Assembly (NCBI GenBank): GCA_963808455.1
Contig: CAWEHT010000002.1
Location: 1-12,717 of the forward strand
Reading direction: 5' to 3'
Length of the DNA: 12,717 nucleotides
Source of the DNA: CAWEHT01 sp963808455
GTDB lineage: Bacteria > Chloroflexota > Anaerolineae > CG2-30-64-16
The position numbers and the translations under genes were made by a program. Shown in pieces: positions 8,586 through 12,717 of the stretch; the stretch's first letter is position 1, and each line of letters begins with the position of its first letter. Below the pieces are notes generated by a model. That model was not told where the DNA came from. It saw nothing but the letters and a program-made list of their open reading frames with translations, and did no database searches.

Positions 8586-8599
8586 GGCATTCGGATGCC
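8586..8599 (-). other. Small hairpin in the leader of the solute-binding protein mRNA
   Basis: GGCAT and ATGCC flank a 4-nt loop, 19 nt upstream of the ribosome binding site. An octamer CCCGAGAG (coding strand) occurs twice nearby, at 8578-8585 and 8614-8621. The stem is short, and a regulatory role is only a possibility. Confidence 0.3.
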
Positions 8600-8654
8600 G
8601 TTACCGATCCAAGCTCTCGGGTCCAATGCAAAGGATGGTAAGGGGGGCAAGGCG

Positions 8655-8683
8655 ATGTTACCGCAGGCGGCCAAAACACGCAA
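8655..8683 (-). promoter_or_regulatory. Predicted promoter of the solute-binding protein / membrane-protein operon
   Basis: TTGCGT (8683-8678), a 17-nt spacer and TAACAT (8660-8655) on the minus strand. A start near 8648 gives a leader of about 92 nt before the TTG codon. No other comparable promoter is visible before 3601, so both genes are probably one transcript. Confidence 0.62.
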
Positions 8684-8732
8684 GCTCAGATCTTGCCTGG
8701 GGGCACGGTTCAGGCTATGTGATGGGCCAGAC

Positions 8733-8862
8733 TTAGCCACCACAATAGGCAATGACCCCGCCGCCCCCAGGTGCCAAACCAGCGATCGCCCGTCGTCGGG
8801 TCGAGCGCGATGGCGAGAACCCACGAGTCATCCAGATACGTCTGCCAATTGCCATCGGCATG
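8733..8862 (-). pseudogene. Remnant of a two-component-regulator-type beta-propeller blade
   Basis: The minus strand encodes ADGNWQTY, then DDSWVLAIALDPTTGDRWFG, followed after a one-base frame change in a G-rich run (about 8757-8765) by GGGGVIAYCGG and a TAA at 8733. This is the Reg_prop/YVTN-like blade pattern (W-x-x-[YF]-T ... V-x-x-[IL]-A-x-D ... G-x-x-W-F-G-T ... GG) of ligand-sensing beta-propellers. About 40 codons survive, with no start codon, no other blades and no signalling domain. It lies between the sensory cluster and the solute-binding protein gene. The rest (8863-9039) shows no recognisable coding sequence, so this is probably the 3' end of a lost sensor gene. Confidence 0.5.
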
Positions 8863-9039
8863 CGCACCACTTTCGTGGGGAATGCGACACTTGTCCCGTC
8901 TTGCTCGTCCCGCGACCCCGTGCCTGATTACACCAGAACAGTGCCATCTCTCGTCCAGGCTCTGAACCACTTATGCTCGGCGTGGAACATGCTGCAGTCT
9001 TCACATGCCAGCATGCGATGGCGCTCCAACCGCAGCAAC
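8863..9039. other. Non-coding stretch with no feature recognised
   Basis: Between the STAS-like gene stop and the propeller remnant I see only stop-interrupted frames and a short CATGC/GCATG inverted repeat near 9003-9014. No terminator with a T-run is visible on the minus strand. Confidence 0.4.
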
Positions 9040-9432
9040 CTACTCGTCTGGATCTGCACCGTTCGCAAGCCATATCAGACCCGCAGCTTCCCAATTGGGA
9101 GTCTTGGCCGCGCTGATGTAACGCTCCCATGCGTAGATGCCACTTTGTTTGGCCAACCTGACGAACTGCATCATCGTGATCTGGTCTTCCACGATGACCG
9201 CGGAACGAACCATGCCCGCGTCCTTGAAGAGCTTCTGCCCGGCGATCATTCTCTGTTGGGCATCAGGGAAAAGCGGCGTGAGCTTGCGCATGTCCACAAA
9301 CACGCCAAACGGGGCACGTTGCCCCACCAAGGCACGTTCGGATTCCTGGCGCCACTTCTCCATCTCGTTAACCAGCACCTGACCCGCGAACGTGAGCCTA
9401 AACCCAAAATTGCGCTTCTCGATCTTGTACAA
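9040..9432 (-). CDS. STAS/SpoIIAA-like small protein, 130 aa, function unknown
   Basis: Intact small cytoplasmic protein with no signal peptide or membrane segment. It begins MYKIEKRNFGFRLTFAGQVL and contains FGVFVDMRKLTPL, a QKLFKDAGMVRSAVIVEDQIT core and a C-terminal WERYISAAKTPNWEAAGLIW. The alternation of beta strand, helix and FVDMR-like strand end resembles STAS-type anti-sigma-antagonist or SpoIIAA-like folds; this is a fold-level impression, not a family match. The start is TTG at 9432: a perfect AGGAGG (9444-9439) sits 6 nt upstream. The frame stays open up to 9678, but that part has no domain character. It follows the response-regulator gene by 262 nt. A second, broken copy of its central segment lies upstream of the chemoreceptor gene (12518-12607), so the family is tied to this signalling cluster. 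The function is inferred as protein-protein signalling. Confidence 0.75.
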   Translation of the reverse strand: MYKIEKRNFGFRLTFAGQVLVNEMEKWRQESERALVGQRAPFGVFVDMRKLTPLFPDAQQRMIAGQKLFKDAGMVRSAVIVEDQITMMQFVRLAKQSGIYAWERYISAAKTPNWEAAGLIWLANGADPDE

Positions 9433-9694
9433 GATTTTCCTCCTGGCCGTGCCAGCCCGCAACGCCGGCGCCCCGTGGTACCGGACCAGCCCGTACGTTT
9501 CCGATTTTACCTGCCCATTCCGGCTTCCATTGTCTTTCGTAGCTAAGCTGCACCTCCTGCAACCAGCATGGCGATGTCGGTCACCGCCAATGCGAGCCCT
9601 CAACCCCTTCCCGATGGTGCTCAGCGCTTGCCGGACATGGCGTGCCGCTGGCCGTGAGTGCCACGGGGAGCGCGCCATACCGGGCGATCACGGT
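9433..9694. other. 262-nt gap between response regulator and STAS-like gene
   Basis: On the minus strand there is a TAAAAT (9509-9504) about 70 nt upstream of the TTG start, without a convincing -35. The perfect AGGAGG at 9444-9439 belongs to the STAS-like gene. No conserved coding sequence or terminator is visible. Confidence 0.35.
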
Positions 9695-10087
9695 CTAGCT
9701 ATCACAAGACTTGAGTGCCTCGTGAATCGCTTGCTGCAGGGCACCGTCGGCAAAAGGTTTCCCGAGATAGGCGACCGCGCCGCCTGCCAGTGCGGTTGCA
9801 CGTGCCCAGACATCGTCGTATGCAGACATGAAGATGATGGGGATGGCATAGCCGCAAGCGATGATCTCTTGCTGCAATTCTAGGCCGCTCATCTCAGGCA
9901 TGCGCGCGTCGAGAATCAGGCAGTCCAGGCTGCCCAGCCGGTTGCTCTGGAGCACGCCCATGGCGGAAGCAAAGCACTCGACCTGTAGCCCGATCGAGCT
10001 GAGCAGCCTCCTGATAGCTCTGCGGATTGATGGATCATCATCGATGACCCCAATCGTGGTCTCCCTCGTTGGCGTAGCCGATGCCAT
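9695..10087 (-). CDS. Single-domain response regulator (receiver domain, FixJ-like), 130 aa
   Basis: CheY-fold receiver that accepts a phosphoryl group from a histidine kinase. Seen: the acidic pocket IDDD at residues 14-17, the phospho-acceptor in LILDARMPEMSG (Asp60 region), the conserved Ser of FMSAYDD and the Lys of GKPF. The DARMPEMSG and MSAYDD wording, and GKPFADGALQQAI, resemble receivers of the FixJ/NarL group, but the protein ends right after the last helix with no output domain. The start is ATG at 10087 with GGAGG 8 nt upstream (10100-10096). It lies 144 nt downstream of the chemoreceptor gene, with a long hairpin between them. No kinase is in the window; its partner, likely CheA or a hybrid kinase, would lie beyond 12717 or elsewhere. 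Output through the STAS-like neighbour is an inference. Confidence 0.92.
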   Translation of the reverse strand: MASATPTRETTIGVIDDDPSIRRAIRRLLSSIGLQVECFASAMGVLQSNRLGSLDCLILDARMPEMSGLELQQEIIACGYAIPIIFMSAYDDVWARATALAGGAVAYLGKPFADGALQQAIHEALKSCDS

Positions 10088-10110
10088 GGCCTATACCTCC
10101 ATCCATCATC

Positions 10111-10172
10111 AAGGCCGTCAGGATGGCTTCTGGCCGAGCGGCCGGCGCTGTGCCACCATCCAAGACGGCCTT
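10111..10172. other. Long imperfect inverted repeat between chemoreceptor and response-regulator genes
   Basis: Arms AAGGCCGTCAGGATGG (10111-10126) and CCATCCAAGACGGCCTT (10156-10172) pair over 15 bp with a one-base bulge, around a 29-nt loop that itself contains GGCCG/CGGCC. In the mRNA it ends about 11 nt before the GGAGG of the response regulator. No U-run follows, so it is not a standard terminator; an mRNA processing or stability element is possible. Confidence 0.6.
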
Positions 10173-10231
10173 GTCGTGGTCCTAATTGCGACTGTGGACC
10201 GGCTGGCTGCCGTTATGGGCAACACCGGCTT

Positions 10232-12340
10232 TCACCGGCTGGGCCTGAGGTCCGGCCGGATGTGGTTGCCCTTCACGCGTATTTTTGCAACCCTGGCCTG
10301 TGGCCGGGGTTGTGCCGAGAGCATCAATCCCGAACCCGTGCCTCCCTGGTCGTTCAGCCGGAAGTTAGCGACCGCCTCTTGGAGTCCTTCGCCCAGCGTG
10401 GAGAGCTCCTCGGCCGAGGCCGCGACCTCCTCGACCTGGGCCGACAGCTCTTCGGCCGTGGCCGATACCTCCTGGACGGATGCCGAGTTCTCCTCGGAAA
10501 CCGCGGCCACGTTTTCCATCGCCTGCGCCACCTCCCCGATGGAGGCGGTCATCTCCTGCGTGGCTGTCAGATTCTTATCGCCCACGCTGGCTACCAGCCG
10601 CAACGCTTCCGCCACCTGGGCCGCCAATTCGTTGACCTTGGCCGAGGCCGCCTGGATGTTGGCCGTCGACTGGCTGTTCTGTTGCGCGGCCGACAGGATC
10701 TCGTCCAGCGCCTGGCCCGCTCCGCGCGCCCCTTCCACGCCCCGCGCCACGTTGGCAGCGCCTTCCTCGGTCGCCCGCACGGCTTCCTCGGTGCCCTTCT
10801 GCACGGCCCGCACCAGCTCCGCGATCTCCCGCGAGGAAGACCCGGCCTTCTCGGCCAGCTTGCGCACCTCGTCGGCCACCACGGCGAAGCCCCGCCCCTG
10901 CTCCCCGGCCCGGGCCGCCTCGATGGCCGCATTCAGCGCCAGAAGGTTGGTCTGGTCGGCGATGTCCTGGATCGTGCTGACGATCTTGCCGATCTCTTCG
11001 GAGCGCTGGCCCATCTCCCGCACGCGGGCGGCCACCTGGGCCGTGCTCGTCGATTGATGGCTTCCATGCCCTTGACGGTGCTCTGCACCGTGGCCGCGCT
11101 GGTCCTGGCGGCTTTGGCGACCTGGTCGGCGGTCGGCGGCCGTGATATCGGTGGCCTGGCCGGCTTCGCCGATCTTAGCTTGCAGCGGTTCGACCGCCTG
11201 GTTGGCCTCCCGCACGGAGTTGGCCTGTGACTCGGCGCCTCGGGCGATCTCCTCGACTCGGCGGGCGATGCCATCCATGGAGGAGGTGACTGCGGTGCTG
11301 CTGCTGGCCTGGTTGGCCGTGCCCTGGGCCACCTGCTGGATGGTGGTCGTCACCTGGCCGGTGGCAGTGCCGGACTGCTCCGCCGCGGAGGCCAGCTGCT
11401 CGCTGGCGGTCGGCGACCTGGGTCGCACTGTCGGCGATCTGGCCGACGAGGTCGCGCAAACTGCCCGTCATGCCTGCAAAGGATCGGCCTGTTTCCTGCA
11501 GATGAGCGATGATGGCGTTGAAGGCGCGGGCCATCTGGCCGACTTCATCCCCACTCTCGACGCTTAAGGCCTGCGCTGCGATTGTCAGCCTTCGAGTCAG
11601 GTCACCGTGGGCAAGTGCATTCATTTCGCTTGCGAACGCCGCCGAGATCCACGTTGGCCACTTGCTCGCCGCCCTGGTCACCAGGCGAGTGGTCTCGTAA
11701 TGGCCCGAGCGATCAAGAGCCCGAGCCCGATGGCCGCCAGAACGCCAATCACGCCCGCTCCGAAAATGGCCCCAGTCGATACCGCAAAAGTGACATCGCC
11801 TTCGTTGTGCAGGCCGTCGGCCTCGCTTTGGTTGATGGTGATGAGCTTCGTAGCGGCGTCATCCACGGCCTGGCGGCTGGTATGTGCTGCCCCATCGATC
11901 AGGCTCTGCTCGGCCATCCTTTCGTTCCCAGCTTTGGCCTCGCTAATGATGTCGGCCACGGCTTTTTGATACGATGCCCAGGCGATATCGAACGTTCGGA
12001 GCCCGACCTTTTCTTCTGGACCGAGGTCAGTCGCTCTGTACAGGTCCAACTCCTTGTTGACTTCGGCGCTGTCGGAAGCCATACTTTGTTCAGTCTCAGT
12101 TCGCTCCACGGGCAGGAGAAGGAACTTGTACACGTCGCCTCGCAACTGGTAGGCCGCGCTGTCTGCCGCCCCCAACTCCTCGATCGGGAGGGTGCTGTCC
12201 TTGTACATGGAGGTCAAGCCGTCGTTAATAGCCTTCATGTTGACGTAGCCGACAACGGCCACCACCGCCAAAATCACAGCAACGACCAGGAAGCCGCCGA
12301 TAAGTTTCGTGCCTGTTCTAAGGTTGTAGAACCATTTCAT
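10232..12340 (-). CDS. Methyl-accepting chemotaxis protein with 4-helix-bundle sensor (several apparent frameshifts)
   Basis: Transmembrane receptor that controls a CheA kinase through CheW. Seen: TM1 at about residues 13-33, a four-helix-bundle sensor (4HB_MCP type, no Cache or PAS) to about 184, TM2 at 185-211, a HAMP domain starting ARAITRPL with EQVANVDL and later HGDLTRRLT, then a long coiled-coil signalling domain whose tip IADQTNLLALNAAIEAARAG, GRGFAVVADEVRKLAE is fully conserved. The end (ANFRLNDQGG onward) is a short flexible tail without a CheR-binding pentapeptide. The frame changes near 11692, 11672, 11650, 11409, 11128 and 11050; with surplus bases removed it is about 699 residues with continuous homology. 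The start is ATG at 12340 with GGAGG 8 nt upstream. If the frame changes were real, only the sensor and TM2 would be made. Confidence 0.9.
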
Positions 12341-12348
12341 CAGGAAAA

Positions 12349-12353
12349 CCTCC
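12349..12353 (-). promoter_or_regulatory. Ribosome binding site of the chemoreceptor gene
   Basis: GGAGG within a GGGGAGG stretch, 8 nt upstream of the ATG at 12340. It fixes the start, since the same frame is open for nearly 300 nt upstream and carries an unrelated STAS-like remnant there. Confidence 0.75.
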
Positions 12354-12365
12354 CCAAGTGCATAG

Positions 12366-12379
12366 GTCCGCGCGCGGAC
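12366..12379. promoter_or_regulatory. Perfect 14-bp palindrome upstream of the chemoreceptor gene
   Basis: GTCCGCGCGCGGAC, a perfect two-fold palindrome, lies 12 nt upstream of the ribosome binding site. The position suits an operator or an mRNA hairpin. The sequence is seen directly; the role is unproven. Confidence 0.35.
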
Positions 12380-12517
12380 ATAGTGGTGAACGTGAGTAAG
12401 GGCGAGCAATCCCCGTGGGGTTTCGTCCGGGTGGGCGCGGTAGACCGGCGTCAGGGTTTGATGGGGCGTCCACACCGGTCGCAAATGGGCCTCCAGGGTG
12501 GCTTGCACCCCGTGTGC
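12380..12517. other. Gap upstream of the chemoreceptor, nothing recognised
   Basis: The frame stays open here and encodes a His/Pro-rich stretch with no family resemblance. No convincing promoter is visible on the minus strand; the best pair (TTGCTC, 18 nt, CACTAT) is weak. Confidence 0.35.
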
Positions 12518-12607
12518 CGTCGTGATCTGTCCTTCCAGAATGATTGCGGAGCGCATCATGCCCCCGTCCCTGTAGAGCTTCTGGCAGGCGACCATGATCG
12601 ACTGGCA
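12518..12607 (-). pseudogene. Fragment of a second STAS-like protein, fused to CheW
   Basis: About 30 codons reading CQSIMVACQK, LYRDGGMMRS, AIILEGQITT match the core of the intact STAS-like protein: over the 21 positions from QKL to QIT, 14 residues are identical. Neither the family's N-terminus nor its C-terminal WERYI...NWE region is present. The upstream end runs directly into a CheW frame, overlapping it by about 10 nt, and the downstream end dissolves into unrelated sequence. It is therefore the middle of a broken gene, probably left by a deletion between adjacent cheW and STAS-like genes. Confidence 0.6.
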
Positions 12608-12717
12608 TGCGTAGCGCGTCGGAGACCCCGTGAACAATCAGCCCCACCCGGTCCTCGCCCCTCTTGGCGACAACGATGCGCGTATGCGCCGTGGCCTCAG
12701 CCTTCGGGAGCCCGAAT
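12597..12717 (-). pseudogene. cheW: CheW-like coupling protein, internal fragment, truncated at its 3' end
   Basis: CheW couples chemoreceptors to the CheA kinase. The frame entering from the window edge reads FGLPKAEATA, HTRIVVAKRG, EDRVGLIVHG, VSDALRMPVD, the second half of a CheW domain: the LFGLP loop, the T-R-I-[VI]-V strand and the VGL-[IL]-V-D-x-V-x-x-[VA]-[LI]-R-[LM]-P strand pair. The usual final 40 or so residues (from the EPPP loop to the last strands) are absent: after PVD the frame enters the STAS-like fragment in another register. Partial at the window edge, so the 5' part is unseen. It may instead be the CheW-like domain of a longer protein. Proximity to the chemoreceptor supports a chemotaxis-type cluster. 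Confidence 0.65.

Noticed and set aside
7420..8736. 438-codon open frame on the plus strand opposite the solute-binding protein
   Set aside because: Composition of an antisense frame in GC-rich DNA; the opposite strand has a signal peptide, lipobox and SBP_5 motifs.
9433..9678. N-terminal extension of the STAS-like protein up to 9678
   Set aside because: The frame is open but Arg-rich and featureless; the perfect AGGAGG in front of TTG at 9432 decides the start.
9861..11230. Long plus-strand frames opposite the chemoreceptor, Ser- or Arg/Leu-rich
   Set aside because: Low-complexity mirror of the Ala/Glu/Gln-rich coiled coil; no start signal.
12340..12420. Chemoreceptor promoter TTGCTC-18-CACTAT
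   Set aside because: The -10 matches the consensus at only about half its positions, and spacing is long.
1..12717. tRNA, rRNA, riboswitch or insertion-sequence genes
   Set aside because: No cloverleaf, rRNA-like segment, known aptamer core or transposase motif was seen on reading both strands.

Overview
The window reads as chromosomal DNA of a GC-rich bacterium, most probably an uncultured member of the Chloroflexota (Anaerolineae or Caldilineae-like). This assignment is inference from gene style. Indicators are a very long membrane protein of the 6-pyruvoyl-tetrahydropterin-synthase-related type with a tandem beta-sandwich tail, an orphan lipoprotein oligopeptide-binding protein with a Thr/Val/Pro-rich linker, and frequent TTG/GTG starts. 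No rRNA, tRNA, CRISPR array, transposase or phage gene is visible.

Layout, left to right. 1-751 (minus): the tRNA t6A genes tsaE and the first 61 codons of tsaB. 752-875: a compact back-to-back promoter region. 876-1634 (plus): a calcineurin-like phosphoesterase, the only plus-strand gene. 1676-3566 (minus): uvrC, with its own promoter placed so that the transcript should start at the GTG codon. 3598-6581 (minus): a roughly 990-residue polytopic membrane protein carrying two short dispersed-repeat-like insertions. 6585-8556 (minus): a family 5 extracellular solute-binding lipoprotein, 3 nt upstream of the membrane-protein gene and driven by a good sigma70-type promoter. 8733-8862: a decayed fragment of a beta-propeller sensor. 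9040-12717 (minus): a sensory cluster. In transcription order it holds a truncated CheW fused to a fragment of a STAS-like protein, a methyl-accepting chemotaxis protein, a single-domain response regulator, and an intact 130-residue STAS-like protein.

Five of the larger genes (tsaE, uvrC, the membrane protein, the solute-binding protein, the chemotaxis receptor) are each split over two or three frames, although homology continues smoothly across the joins. I count about 17 frame changes; every one can be read as 1, 2 or 4 surplus bases. Intact genes (phosphoesterase, response regulator, STAS-like) lie between them. This looks more like uncorrected single-molecule sequencing error than gene decay, so I annotate full-length genes and mark each join.

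How they work together: tsaE and tsaB act in one tRNA-modification pathway. The solute-binding protein and membrane protein probably form one operon at the cell envelope. The receptor, response regulator and STAS-like protein probably form one signalling module whose upstream end was remodelled by a deletion. uvrC and the phosphoesterase are independent units.
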